NCBI GenBank assembly: GCA_005406025.1
Contig: BGZK01001588.1
Coordinates: 1 to 64,000, forward strand
Direction of reading: 5' to 3'
Source of the DNA: Eumeta japonica
Lineage: Eukaryota; Arthropoda; Insecta; Lepidoptera; Psychidae
DNA length: 64,000 bases
The position numbers and the translations under genes are program-made. Positions 23,201 to 35,325 of the stretch are shown here, piece by piece. Position 1 is the stretch's first letter. The number at the start of each line of letters is the position of its first letter. The notes under the pieces were generated by a model, which was not told where the DNA came from, did no database searches, and worked only from the letters and a program-made list of their open reading frames with translations.

Positions 23201-23754
23201 TGAAGTTAAAAACGCATTGGTCAAAATCAAACCAGGTACGTTGTAATATAAATTGAAAGTGGCCAGTATTGCAAAACGTTTGCTTCATACGGTGACCGCT
23301 AAAAATGTTTATAACTTTTTTTTGATATATCCAAATCTGTTTCACGGAGAGGTAGGCGGAGACCGCTTCGTGAGGCTTGTGAAATTTAAATCATATAGGT
23401 ATTTAAATTTCATAAGCAAACCCGTGTAAAAGTTGCGATATATAAAGATCGATGGGACAATTAAATAAAACAGGCTTACTGGAAGAGAACGAGAACGAGG
23501 TACAGACGGAACATTTAACTATTAGACAATGAAACATTACAAATGAAACATTACGACCGTCGAATTGCTTAAATGGGGTGGGCAGGCGCCGAGAACGATT
23601 ATCTATCGGTAGGCGAGGGCAACGCGTCGTATTTTTTATTTGTCTGTGGCCACGAGACAAAAATCAACAGCCGTCGTTGTCCACGTGAAAGGCGGCCGTA
23701 TAAAAGTGAACGATACATTTGTCCCTCTCTCGTTGTGTACAGTGAGCTCATATT

Positions 23755-23800
23755 TTCGCCGGCGGCTTCGCTCGCATGGACGTAGGAAGATCGGATAAAA
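23755..23800 (+). repeat. Short 'cgccggcggcttcgctcgc' repeat end
   Basis: cgccggcggcttcgctcgca followed by tggacg matches the 'gcttcgcccgcgtgg' end of the GAATCGG-tract family. Only this end is present. Confidence 0.4.
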
Positions 23801-25880
23801 CTTAAATTTTATTAGATCACGGTCTCAATCCCGATCTCTCTGTCGGTGTCTACGAATATCGTCAGCGTTTGCAAACGTTGTCGGCCGGATGTCGCTAGGG
23901 CGGCAGCGACTTGGTGGTTAAGTTTAATTAAAAGAACCCAGTGACTTCAAGGAGTGACTGGGTTGGAACCCGACCACGAGATATATGACCAATGAACTCT
24001 GAACTTATATCAAATTGTACCTTAATATTGTGTGCTTTGAAAACCGCGTTAAGCCATCGGTTCCGGTTCGTTCTCACATAAATGACAATAACGATGGCGG
24101 CCCATTAGGTCATTAAGGGTTTGATGATGCAAGCGAGTCGATTTATAACAAAGATATTGTTTGAGTGTATGCCTCTACAGGGGAATGATTGAAACCAAAT
24201 TTGAGAGCTACAAAAAAAAACATGTCACTAGATGGCGTTCTGTGATAAATACATCATCAATATAAGGCCTTCCGAAACATTTATGTATAATTCATGTTTT
24301 CATAGCAAACAAAAAAATATACCAGTGACTTTTAGGTTTATATCATTTGTTAATAACCTAAAAACTGTAATATCATAAGAAATTATAACAAAGTCTATAA
24401 CCATTGAAAAAAAAGGGCTGCTTGAGGCGATTTTTTTAATCGGTTCAGTAGTTCCTGACGTAGCGCTTTCAAACACATAACGACTATCTTAAGCTTTATA
24501 TTTCAGTATATATATATAATAGGAATAACTGACCACCGTAAAAACTACGAAAATACCAACTTTATCTTTACTACGCGGTCTGTAAGGCTTGATTGGTGAT
24601 TTAACTGAGCTTGAAGTTAAAAATTCCCACAATCCGCAATAAAAAGTTTGTGGGACGGCGGACTTCAAAAGGAGGGAGTAAAAACTGTACATAATTTCAC
24701 GTTTAGTATCATTCTTTTAAAGTTGAAATATTAGATTTTATTTTCAAATATTTCTTATGGCCGTGAACCAGCTGTCCTCGACTTCATCCTCAGCTCTTAG
24801 TATATTTCCTAGTTTGAGATTGATCGAATTGATGGGACTATATAAAAATATGTCTTTTATTCTCCCCGTGGTCTCAGCTCTATTATGGTTGAATTTCAAA
24901 TTCATTTAGGATTTTAATTTTGATAATATTCGTTTCAGAATAAATAAATTTAATGCACCTTCTAACGAATTAATGTTTTAAAAGTCGTATTTTGTATCAA
25001 TAATAATATAATAATAACAATAAGGTGTAATTGTGTTAGTAAAATTAAAATATTTATAAATGACAGTAAAATTAAAATACGAAACAGTTTATCACGCGAG
25101 TGTACCATGTTCTGGTCTTGTGCAAGGCGGCGTGCATTACGTCATCGCAAATAGTGCGGGCCGCGTATTGCCATAACTCATTAAAATATCATCGAAAAGC
25201 GTATATGCGAAGCAAACATTTTTCAGGGCGAACAAACAGATCACCGTCGGTGGCGTATTTGAACACGAAATTACATTATTTACGTAAACTTCACTCTATT
25301 TACTCCATATTCGTTTACTGGTACAGTGAATTCAAAAAATCTATTGCAATATAAACTCCACTCAGTACGATTTCGAGAAAGCTCTGAGAACGGGAAACAG
25401 GCACATATTTTGACTAATTTATGATCCAAAATCAATTTTTAATAAGGAAACAACATACACATTTTAATAACCTAATATTTCAATCGAAAACTGTTTTACT
25501 CATAATAAATGCTTAGTAAATAAATTTACAACTTTAGATTAATTATATTTATTTGTAATATTTTTTTATTATTTTGCATTACGCAATAAATGTGGAACAC
25601 CAAAGCGAAAGTGTTTTTGAATTAATATCAAGCACATGCTAAATTCTATTTATATATTCTGAAAAGTAAACCAAGAACAAAACTTGATTTACAGACAGAC
25701 AGCGTATGACAGTTATATAGGCAGCGAAAAGGGTTAAAAGCAAACATTTAGCGACAGCTATTGTTGAAGAGTTAGTCGATTCTTCCCGAGTAGGTGAGTG
25801 CATTAGGCTCGCTGCAGCATTTGCATACTCTTTAAAATCCTTTAAAATCCTTAGGTGTGCAGCGGACCGGTAGGGGCCGG
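23801..25880. other. Stretch without recognised gene
   Basis: AT-rich, with chance frames only (84 codons at 25100-25354 in a slightly GC-richer patch). It holds a strong CTCF-like core CACTAGATGGCGTTC at 24226-24240 and a short (TA) run near 24508. Confidence 0.55.
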
Positions 25881-25889
25881 CGACCGGTG

Positions 25890-26010
25890 ACTGAACTGTG
25901 AACCGCGTTGACGACGCCACTGCCACGAGTTGGCAACCCGCCTGCAGTCCGTGTTCGATTCCCGTGCAATTGTAATGAAATTGGCATTTATGATGGATAG
26001 TGATATCGAT
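25890..26010 (+). mobile_element. tRNA-derived SINE
   Basis: B box gtgttcgattccc (25951-25963) preceded by gcaacccgcctgcagtcc, as in the T-arm region of a tRNA, then a non-tRNA tail. The frames crossing it on the minus strand are not genes. Confidence 0.5.
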
Positions 26011-26324
26011 GAACAAGGAACGAATCTCTGGGCTTGTTATATCTATTGATGCGATATGTTCAAATTGTAACAATAGATAAACAGACGAGTCGAAATCTCG
26101 CTTCGATTTGGCGAGAGACAATATATTATGTGTTGTAAACGAACAAGTTGGTAATTTAATTCTCGGCTATTTCGTTTGTGTCCGAAAAGTAAATAATAAA
26201 CAATGTGTAGTTCCTCACCGACTACCTCCATAGTACAGGCGGTGAACTTATCACTTTGAATGTTTAAATATAAAAATTTTGTGTTTTCAGACGGGATGAG
26301 TTCGTTGATAAACTCACCTAGCAC

Positions 26325-26392
26325 GGCGGAAGCAAAACTAAGATCTAGACTCGAGTAACGACTTGAATCCAGATCTAGGTTTTGCTTCCGCC
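26325..26392. repeat. 68-bp foldback repeat
   Basis: The first 14 bases (ggcggaagcaaaac) pair perfectly with the last 14 (gttttgcttccgcc). Pairing continues inward through agatct with five mismatches, to about 32 bp per arm. A 6-bp direct repeat tagcac occurs at 26319-26324 and 26399-26404, which suggests a small inserted element. Confidence 0.75.
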
Positions 26393-26404
26393 ATGTCGTA
26401 GCAC

Positions 26405-27394
26405 TAAACGCACAACATCGAAAAAATCATGATTTGAGACTAGCGCAACACATCACCGAGTGCAAAAGGTCTTTACATTTTCCTGTGACGAATATTATGA
26501 AAAAAGAAATAAAGCTCACTGTACAAGAAGAATTTATTAAATCAATCATCTCAATAGATATCAGTGCAATAAGACAGAGAAGTTGAAGATTTTTTAATTT
26601 ATTTTTTATTGCAATATCTTTCTATTTAGAATATTTTTCGATTTAAATTTTGAAAGAAAATCACTATCACTTATAAACACAGCAAATATGATTTTAATCC
26701 AAAATACTTATATACACTTGTAAGCACGTATTTAGATTCAATTCATTTGTTCAATATGCGCATATGGAAAATTTTTGAATGTATTTAACTGAAATAAATT
26801 TATATTTGTATAGTTTTATTTACAGTACTGGCGAACGCTTTATTGGAAACAAAGGTTGCAAAGAATTAATCATCACAGAGTAACAGTGTACACGGTTTCA
26901 AGTCACATTTGTCTATGTTATAAATAACAAATGAAACATATTTCTATTAAATTCATTAGAATTATTACGCGAGAAATCGTAACTTTGGACTTTTTACTTT
27001 CGATGAAGTTGTGTTTTTTATTAGGTTCAATAACTTATATCATTAACGAATTCATTCGCAACTTTAGATAAAATGGACTTTATCGCCTATTTATGAATTG
27101 GTAACCATAAACAAAAAAGAAACTCTCATAGTTCTGTCTTGTCTATCTATCGGTCACAGCCTAAATATTTCACCATTTTTTTGTCGATATTAATGAAATC
27201 GTACAGGTGTTTTTGCAAACTCTCACACACTTATGTATATACTATAGGATACAAACGTATTTTATTTTCACTTTTTATTTATCTGTCCTACGTCAAGGAG
27301 TGTCTGGAGTGACATAAGACACATTCAGGATGATGACGTCATGACTTAGCTAGTTTTTAGGGTTTCGTATATCTGGCAAAGAGAAGCGAAACCT
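26405..27394. other. AT-rich stretch, no feature recognised
   Basis: No exon, RNA gene or clear repeat boundary seen. A 'gggtttcgtat' fragment at 27360-27371 may be the end of a gggttccgt-family repeat. Confidence 0.55.
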
Positions 27395-27545
27395 TTATAG
27401 CATAATTTGTGTGTTTGTCTTTTTTTATAGAAACTGAAAAGGCAAATGAGTATGAGCACCATCGGAAAGTAAATAGTCAATGCCGCCCATGGAGACCCGC
27501 CACCCTAGAAGAGTCACATGAGCGTTGCCGACTCTGTTTGTTTGG
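27395..27545 (+). repeat. 'ccgcccatggagacccgcc' repeat fragment
   Basis: aaggcaaatgagtatgagc, aatgccgcccatggagaccc and gagcgttgccgac occur in the order found in the family's other copies. The overlapping 81- and 66-codon frames here are repeat-derived. Confidence 0.6.
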
Positions 27546-28122
27546 ATGTCTGTGTCTTTGTATGTTAACGCCAAGTTCTTTCGAAATACTGGACCAGTTA
27601 ACAAGAAAAGTTGGCACACCTTCACGTATGAATTTTGAATATGGAGGTCACTGATGGAATATAAATTTTCTAATTAAATGACAGTTTTGAATACTGTACG
27701 TTTTGAAAACTGTACGTTTTGCAAACGCGTGAAATATCAAATTAAAGAGTTGTTGTGAATTACACAATCTTAAAATCAACAATTTTCTCCTAGAAAATAG
27801 ATGAATAGAACCAATCCACTCTAATCTGCTACATTGCTAAGCCTAAAATTTTGAAAAAAGACATAGAGAAAAGATTATTACGCATAGATTACAGGAAAAT
27901 TTATAAGAACTTTATGGGCTTGACATAATAAAGTAAATCTCTCAATATTGTGCGTACAAACATATATTTACAGTATTAGATAATATAAACAAAATTGGGT
28001 CTTTAAAAAAATTGATAGATATCATATTTATCGTATTGAACCCTCTTCGGCTGGTTTAATTCGTACTCGTCTTGTTATAGGACGAACACAAATAGATATT
28101 GTATATAGCAGATGTATTTTAA

Positions 28123-28300
28123 GAATACGCCGCCGTGCGCGCGCGCCGGCGACCGCGCCCGAAGCGCTCCGATCGCGCCCGAACGAAGGCCGGCCGCGAG
28201 CGCGCGTCAGATGGAAAAGATATCAACGCGTTTTATGTGTGAGGTTGCGAGGTTCAAACACCTCGATCGCGACCGCTCGACTCCGGCCAAAGACAAACAC
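28123..28300. promoter_or_regulatory. CpG-dense patch
   Basis: 28123-28215 is dominated by CG dinucleotides (cgcgcgcgccggcgaccgcg..gcgcgcgtcag) inside strongly AT-rich DNA, and a milder GC-rich zone runs to 28300. It lies in a 67-codon plus frame without any motif. It could be an unmethylated regulatory island, an untranslated exon, or a repeat. No core promoter motif is convincing. Confidence 0.3.
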
Positions 28301-28660
28301 AACGTTTTGTGTTGATGATGAATGATGTCTGTTTGTGTATTTGTTTGCTATAAACAAACATGTTTGATTGAAACTTATCTAGCTGCGTAGGGAGAAAATT
28401 TTGTACGGTGGGTATTTAAAAAAAACGTCACGTTCGCCCGTCATATTCGTCTGTCGCGTTCTCCCGCGACGAGGCTCCTAGATTGTGTCGAATGTATAAC
28501 ATATATTTCTCATTTCAACTAACATAACCTTTGATTACAAAAGTGTATAATAATTATTATTGTATTGTAAACGAAATTGAATAATAATTATAATAATGAC
28601 ATTCATAATTTGATTTTATACTATTTGTATTTATTTCTCGAACAAAAGCGTCTAGCCTAA

Positions 28661-28711
28661 TTATGAACCATTTTATTTTTTCAAAACGGAATAAAATAAA
28701 ATGGTTCATAA
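28661..28711. repeat. Perfect 19-bp inverted repeat (hairpin)
   Basis: ttatgaaccattttatttt (28661-28679) is the exact reverse complement of 28693-28711, with a 13-base loop. AT-rich stem. The arms are too short for a typical animal microRNA precursor without further pairing. Confidence 0.9.
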
Positions 28712-29224
28712 CTTAAATTGATGTACCTTATTATTATTCAATAAAATTTTCATTTTTGGTAGACGTTTCTTGTGTTTGTCTATGTTTATGGATATGTTTG
28801 TCTTAAAGGATATTTCATAGCATAATTTCTTCTTAAAGCGCGACCAGCCCGCCATCTACAGCAATTGCCTTTTTTTCTGCATTCTCAAAGTCTAATTCAC
28901 CAATCCTAATGCTAATACTTTTTAAGTCGCAGGAAAGCGTAGCTGGACGATCAGATGTTTCGAACATCATGTATAACCGTTAATCCCGCGTCAGCTTGTC
29001 CGTTTGCGTCAGCTATATTACACAGAGTGTTTCGGTTGAATAATAAATTATTTTCTAATAATTAATTGATATTTATTCAATTAATGAATATTGCCCAAAT
29101 ACTCGGATTCTCTACGTATTGTTTATACAAACAAGCATTTAATGCAATCATACACGAAGGATTTGTATGTCATGCAGCGTGCTGTGTCCGGTTTCAAGGG
29201 ACTCGCTATTGATGTGTGTTTTTC

Positions 29225-29410
29225 TAGAACTTCCTTCAGCTTGAGGAGTTAGGATCTTGGGCTGGTTACGCGTGGACCGGGAGCCGTCGCCAACCATTGT
29301 CATGTAATGTGATCAAAATCGGCTCCAGTTAAAACTCATCGATCGGTCGAGACTCGAATCCGGTACTTTTAGTTTTAGGGTAAAGCTTTTAACCAGTGAA
29401 CTACCTTCGG
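29225..29410 (-). mobile_element. tRNA-derived SINE
   Basis: On the minus strand gtagttcactgg (29404-29393, A-box region) is followed by ggattcgagtc (29361-29351, B box). Downstream come gatgagttttaactggagcc and a tail. The blocks 'gtaccggat' and 'atgag(t/c)ttttaac' are shared with the minus-strand SINE at 47.8 kb, so both belong to one family. Confidence 0.65.
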
Positions 29411-32189
29411 TATTATAATTTTCTAGATTTAAATTAAAACCCTGCTATACAGCCTGAAAATTGACTGGCTACAAATCAGACTCTACAGAGTGTGATGACG
29501 CATGAGGTCAGTTATGTTAATATGTGCTTGGAAGCTGCCTTTAAAGAATTATTGAAAAACAAACATGCTATAGACTTTAGTTTTGCACTGTATAAATAGA
29601 GCATATTTTATTATTCTTGGAGTAAAAAATGAGCTATTCCGTTAAAATCTCTTTATAAGGTTCCGTATGATAGAAAAATAAAACGGCAACATTTACTAGT
29701 GAGTCTGTCTACTTGTTATTTGTTACTTTGTTTATAACATATTCGTGGGCCAAACGAGCAGGTGAGCAACCAGACAGTAGACATATTCGACATTCACCTA
29801 TGTCCACTATACTTGTGTTAGAAAGAGAAAGAATGATATGAGGTGGGGGGGTGAAGGGGGAGATAAAGACAGTCGCTGGGAGTCGAATCGATGGGGCATA
29901 ATGTTTTACCTTTACAGGAACTAGTTCTATACTATAACTAAAGAACTAGTTAGTGATTACAAAAAAAACCTATAAGAAGTCTATGGTCTTAAAGTAACAA
30001 AATAAATCTCTCAATGCCTCGCGTACAAAATTACATTTGCACTTGTTTTGTTTGCAACAAACAAAGGGCCTGATTTAAGAAAAGAATATGATAGATAACA
30101 TATTTATCGTACTAAATCCTCTTCACTTACTGAATTCAACTCGTACTTGTCCGTATTTTTTTAAAAGGCCTCAAACTCAGCACGTTGAAATACGAACGTA
30201 TCACATACCTAAAACGGAAATCAACGACGAATCCCTAGCGACACCATAAAGAGAAGTCTCCGTGAAGGTAACAACACCTCGTTACGGCCGATATGCATAA
30301 AAAGCCACGCAACCATAGATTATAAGCGAGCCAAAATTATCCCATTCTAACGGTTCGCCTTTTTTTTCGAGGAAACCCCGTTAGTTGGAGGCTACACCGG
30401 TCCCGTTAGGTTTATTTCATGTTTTAGAATTAAAAAAAAATACTGAATCGATAGACTTTCAAATAGTCTATGGATAATTCGACACGGCGAAGGTGAGTCA
30501 TAGTTTTTAAGTTAGAACTGTTTATATTTGTAGCCCAATTTGAGCCGCGAAAACCCTTATCGCCCTGCTGGGTAGACGACTTGTACATAGCAGTGCTTGG
30601 GTATATGCTATGCTGTCTATTTTTCAGTGCTCCGCATCGCAAGAGGCAGTCTTATAGAATTGTTTCGTTGTCCGTCTATCCGTCTTTCAGGAACTGTTTG
30701 TCTGTCTGTCAAGACCATTAGCATCAATAACGTGTGGAGCTACATCAAGGTGGAATTTATATTAAAAATAAATACTCAGGCCTGCGGTCATTTATAAGCT
30801 GTAAAAAAGCTTAACTTTTAAGTTGACGCAATCAAAAAATACCGCCATTTTTGTTGCATATTCTGACATTGGCCAAGTTAAATTAAGCTAAATTAAAACC
30901 TATAGTGGTATTCCTTTCGATCTAGAAGCAAGATTTTTTTTTAAGAACAAAAATCACAAAAGTTGGACATTCTCAGATGGAGCATGGGCCGAGATATAGA
31001 CTGGTGTATGGTAGAACATTTCTTAAATTACTCTAAAAATTTGGTATAATATAATATAGTAGTAAGACACACTTTTAATAAATTCATCGGTGTGTGCTAG
31101 GGTAAGAACACTGGTTCCGTACATTATGTGCAACTTCCTACCATCGTACTTATACCGCAGCACTGTTTTCCAGTTACGATCTCGAAGCGGTCGTTGCGTC
31201 GCTAATTTGTTTTGGACACTTTTTTGACAGCACCCTATTTGCTTTTAACGGTAGATTATGGTACACGCTGTACGTATGACTAATAGGCAACTAACTCTAG
31301 GAATATACCATACATGATAACGGTAGTCGCGCGTTACGGTAGAGGTGCGAGTCGCGTCACTATTTATAGACAACGGGCGTGAGTAGAATATACACAGGTA
31401 TCCGGACAACCGAACCTCGTTAGGCGTCTTTCGAATATGCCGCCGGAATATGATAACTTTTCGCGGGCAAAGTCGCTTATGTTCATTTAGATCTATAAAG
31501 ATATGCAGATGCATATGCAATAAAATATGCAATTTATACCTATTTGTGTATTTTATTTACGCAATGCTATTTATAGTCCAAGTCAGGTAGTGCATTTGTT
31601 TGCGAAAAATAATGACAGAAACAATGCAATTATCCCAAAATTTCTCGAAATTACGTTATATAATGCAATGTTTAGAATTTCGGATTGAAGTTCCATAACG
31701 CGGCTTACGGCAGAGTTGACTAGTGAAAATCGTAACATAACGAAAAAGCGTTACGGCCTTTCTTGTGATTTTCTCTCCCTATCTCTCCGTTCTTGAAATT
31801 TATTATTTAGTACTTTTTTGTATAATTTATGATTCACTACTTTATACGTAATTTTTAATAAATCAATATTGTTCTAAAATTTTAAATGAAACTCTTTGAT
31901 TTTATTCCTTATTGTGTATTAATTATATTGAAAAAAGACCTTTTACCTAATGGGTTTTCCTTGATCGTGCATTTAATTTTTTGTCATTATTCTAGACATG
32001 ACACCTATAATTTTCATCAAACTTGCTAGGGGTCGTTAGCGAGAAAGTCATATATAAATTTATATATACAAGAATTGCTTACTGAAAATGATAAGATTAA
32101 AATACACTTTCAGGGGTTTTTTGTAAAATGGGTTACTAGTAATTGCTACCTGAAATTATATACTAGAGGATTTGCAACGCCCTTGTAGC
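29411..32189. other. Stretch with scattered repeat fragments and no gene
   Basis: Contains a 'ccaaacgagcaggtgagcaacc' repeat fragment (29745-29830) and a partial 'ggttccgtatga' end (29660-29672). The rest is AT-rich. The minus frame at 31245-31532 (95 codons) shows no protein motif and I do not count it as a gene. Confidence 0.5.
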
Positions 32190-32731
32190 CTAAGATCTGG
32201 CATTAGAAAAATGTACCCTTATCTGTTGATCGAATCAAATAATGCTTTAATAGCAGATATTGTTATAAATTTATGAGAACAATTTTTGCCACCGTAGTCC
32301 TGCTGCTATTGACGTTAATTGTTTAATTTATTTTACGTAGGCTACAAACAATTTCACGGTAATTACCAGTTATAAATATATTTACAATTTTGTAAATCTT
32401 ACATACGTGTTAATATATTTTAATTAACAGACGAGGGAAATAAGTTCGGTTCATCTACCCGTTTACATCCGGCTGGGGGGTAGCTGTAGCAGGCATAAAG
32501 GTCGCTGCCTATTACAAGCTGTAAAACATCGTATTCGAAAGTTTTGCACTTGCGATGTGCAATTGACATAACAAGTAAATAATTAATTGTTAATTAATTA
32601 ATTAATATCAATAGCAGCTGGACTACGGAGGTAGGCATTGTTCTCATAAATTTACAATATTGTTGTCTGCCTTTAAAACATCATTTGACTCAATCAAAAG
32701 ATAAGGGTACATTTTTCTAATGACAAATCTT
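32190..32731. repeat. Long imperfect inverted repeat (~140-bp arms)
   Basis: Left arm about 32190-32330 and right arm about 32595-32731 are reverse complements at roughly four in five positions. Shared blocks include cattagaaaaatgtaccctt, aaatttatgagaacaat and gctgctattga. Both arms translate to the same short C-terminus: IRKMYPYLLIESN, then a few residues and INL or VNL and a stop. This is on the plus strand in the left arm (stop near 32275) and on the minus strand in the right arm (frame 32874-32644, 76 codons). It suggests two oppositely oriented copies of one coding fragment, probably from a transposable element. The protein was not recognised. Confidence 0.7.
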
Positions 32732-33425
32732 AGAATATTGTCGCTTTGTAGTATCGGGTTTTTTAGTAGTTTCAGGATTAAGGCACCTAAGGGAAGCAAG
32801 GAGAAATCTGAGTTCAAGCCGTTAGCCTTTTCATGGTTAAAAAAAAACCCATCCTTTACAATGCACAGTTTCAAAAGTATCTGTATATGGCAGGTAAAGT
32901 GATGTCTACATGTAGTGTAGTATACAGGTAGGTCACAATTAAACGAAAATTACATTTTGTCACATATCAGTCGTGGCGGCGGATTTGAGTATCAACGCAT
33001 TTAAAATGTGCATAAATATAATAAAATCTGGTCTCTCTATCTGTTCAATTTAATCTCAGACACACAGCTTAACGGATCGCCTTTAAAAATATTGTATAGT
33101 GCTAGATCGCTTCCTGGATTACTATATAGGATGCTTTTTATGCGGAACAAATCGTATGGATAGCAGGAAAATAGCGACAATACTGAACGGGAGGAAGCTC
33201 ATATCCTGGAATAAAGGGTGAAGAAAGGAAACAGTATCTGCACCGGTATTGATATACGGAGCAGGACTGTAACTGAAAAGGAAGGCGGGGTAAGAATTGG
33301 AAGTGATCATCAGATATTATAATTTTGGATTCACGAACAGCCGCTATACTTCTAGTTATAAACGTTGCTTTAAGTAGTCAGATATCGACATAGTTTTGCT
33401 TGATTATTATGTAAAAATATATTTT
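32732..33425. other. AT-rich stretch without gene
   Basis: Nothing recognisable beyond the end of the frame from the inverted repeat's right arm. Confidence 0.55.
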
Positions 33426-33429
33426 CATA

Positions 33430-33560
33430 GCATTGTCAACGAGTAAACGAGCGTGCTAAAGAGTAGATGATCACTGCCACCCATGAATATTTGGCACCAC
33501 AAAGGAGTTTTACGCGTTGTCGGCCTCTTGGGAAGGAATAGGACGTCTGACGGAGTAGGA
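33430..33560 (+). repeat. 'aacgagcgtgctaaagagtagatgatcactgccacccatga' repeat fragment
   Basis: aaacgagcgtgctaaagagt, gatcactgccacccatga and acgcgttgtcggcctc follow the order of the family's other copies (for example 55.7 kb), though diverged. Confidence 0.55.
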
Positions 33561-34297
33561 AGTTAATAAAATTTTCATTATTGTGAAAAAGATATAATTG
33601 AAAAAAAAAATTAGAAAGTTCGCGAATAAAAGACAGCTAAGTGTTTATTCAATTAAAAAATAGCTGTCGCGGTTAATCAAATCGAAAGCTGTCTAGCGTA
33701 ATAAAATATATAAATGGACTAGCAGCCGATTACTGAGACCCCTCTCAACTTTTTGGGAGCTACTTAATTATTTGAGTGTCTAAAAAGATAATTTAGAATT
33801 TCCCAACAACAAATTTAAAAAGTTCACAAAAATAAGAACGACTCAAATTGAATACAATTTAAATACATCTTGATAAGAAAATGGTACAGTGGAACGTAAT
33901 TCTACGTGTGATACCTGTCTTTATTAATTGAGTAGCCCTCAAATGTAAGTGTCCCGTCAAGCAGTAGTTTAATCAATTTTGTTTGATATAAAAATAAGAA
34001 TATTTATAATATAATTATCATAAAGACAAAAAAATTTAGATATTTTGGTAATTCTGCAAATTTGTCATTAATGTTTGTCATTCCAAAATAATCTTTATGG
34101 CTGTATGATTCGTGCTGCGTAAGACATTTTAACAATAATTAAAAGAAAACGTACATAAAAACGAGCTCTATTCGTAAATGTTGCCTTTGAATGATCATTT
34201 AAGAGGGTCTCAGCTAATCGAGATCTCAAATGGTGAAGTGCTCTTTGTGAATTACAATTAATACAAGAGTAGGCATGCTCTTACTTAAGACGTTCAC
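33561..34297. other. AT-rich stretch without gene
   Basis: No feature recognised. Confidence 0.55.
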
Positions 34298-34973
34298 AGC
34301 CAGTGCCGTAAATAACCTTTTCTGCGCCCTGTGCGAGCTTCTATAATTGCGCCCTTGTTTTTTTAGATGTTATAGGTACCCTAGCTAGAGAAATGCTATG
34401 TATAGGCCTACTTTATTTCATTCAGGGTGATAAAATAAAGCATAAGGACCTTGGTGTTGGTGGACCAATTATCTAATATTTTGAAAGAAAAATCTATTTT
34501 TTTAAAGAACTAGAACTGATGTGGACAAGCAAGCAGACGAGCTATTTAAGTGGACCCTTCGCCTATTATACCACCCGCTGTGTCTCACTCACTAAAACTC
34601 AAACGCAAGTTAACTAGTACAAATGCGTTGCCCACCCTGATGCTTAAGATTTAATTTTTGGGCCGCCGGTCTTCATACTTCTATGTTTAAATAACACCGT
34701 GCAAAGTTTCAGTAAGTTGTAAATTAAATTAATTTTAAATACTTGGTATGGTAGAGTTTTGAATAAGGAAGGTAGCATAATATAAATTGCGTTTAACTAT
34801 GAATTAGTGAAAAAACCTTTGGACTCGAGCACTAGGGGCGCATCGGGAACTTATCAGGAGTAAACCGAAAAAATAATAGTCCTGCCTGGTCTGGCCATTC
34901 TCGCGCCCCCCAGAGTCTACGCCCTGTGCCTGGGCACCGGCGGCACCGCCCTATTTACGGCTGTGTCGTGGAG
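34298..34973. mobile_element. Possible TIR element (~675 bp) with 'cacagcc..gccgtaaata' ends
   Basis: The left block cacagccagtgccgtaaata (34298-34317) and, about 20 bp on, 'cgccctgtgc' are mirrored in inverted order at the right end. There 'gccctgtgcctgggcacc' and 'tatttacggctgtg' lie at about 34920-34973. The right end carries an additional gcaccggcggcaccgcc palindrome. No clean 8-bp duplication was found, so the exact termini are uncertain. Non-coding interior. Confidence 0.5.
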
Positions 34974-35230
34974 TGGCTGATTTGAGTGTCGTTTCAGTAT
35001 TCGGCCGCGGGTCTTTTGAAAAAATATATTAACGAAATAATAAGTGATTAAGAAATTAACAATCCGTTAAGTTATAACAGTTTTTTCCTTCTTTTAGCAA
35101 AACGGAATTCAGCCGCGTCCCACGCGAGACATTGACGCGTGCTCTGTATGGCGCTGCGAAATGTGACTCGTGAGTCAGCGGTGCCTTTTGTTTGATCAAC
35201 AATTCACTCTTTGCCTTGTACGTATATACT

Positions 35231-35325
35231 AGCTTTCCCTTCGGCTTCGCCCGTGTACAAATAAAATTCCGTTCCCCGTGCCGCTTTCAATTTCGATACA
35301 ATTATCGTTTTGTGCGAAACCGAAG
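35231..35325 (+). repeat. Copy of 'actagctt..cttcggcttcgcccgtg' repeat
   Basis: actagctttcccttcggctt cgcccgtg is followed by a short pyrimidine-strand tract (attccgttccccgtgccgctttcaatttcg), the plus-orientation start of the GAATCGG-tract family. Confidence 0.6.
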
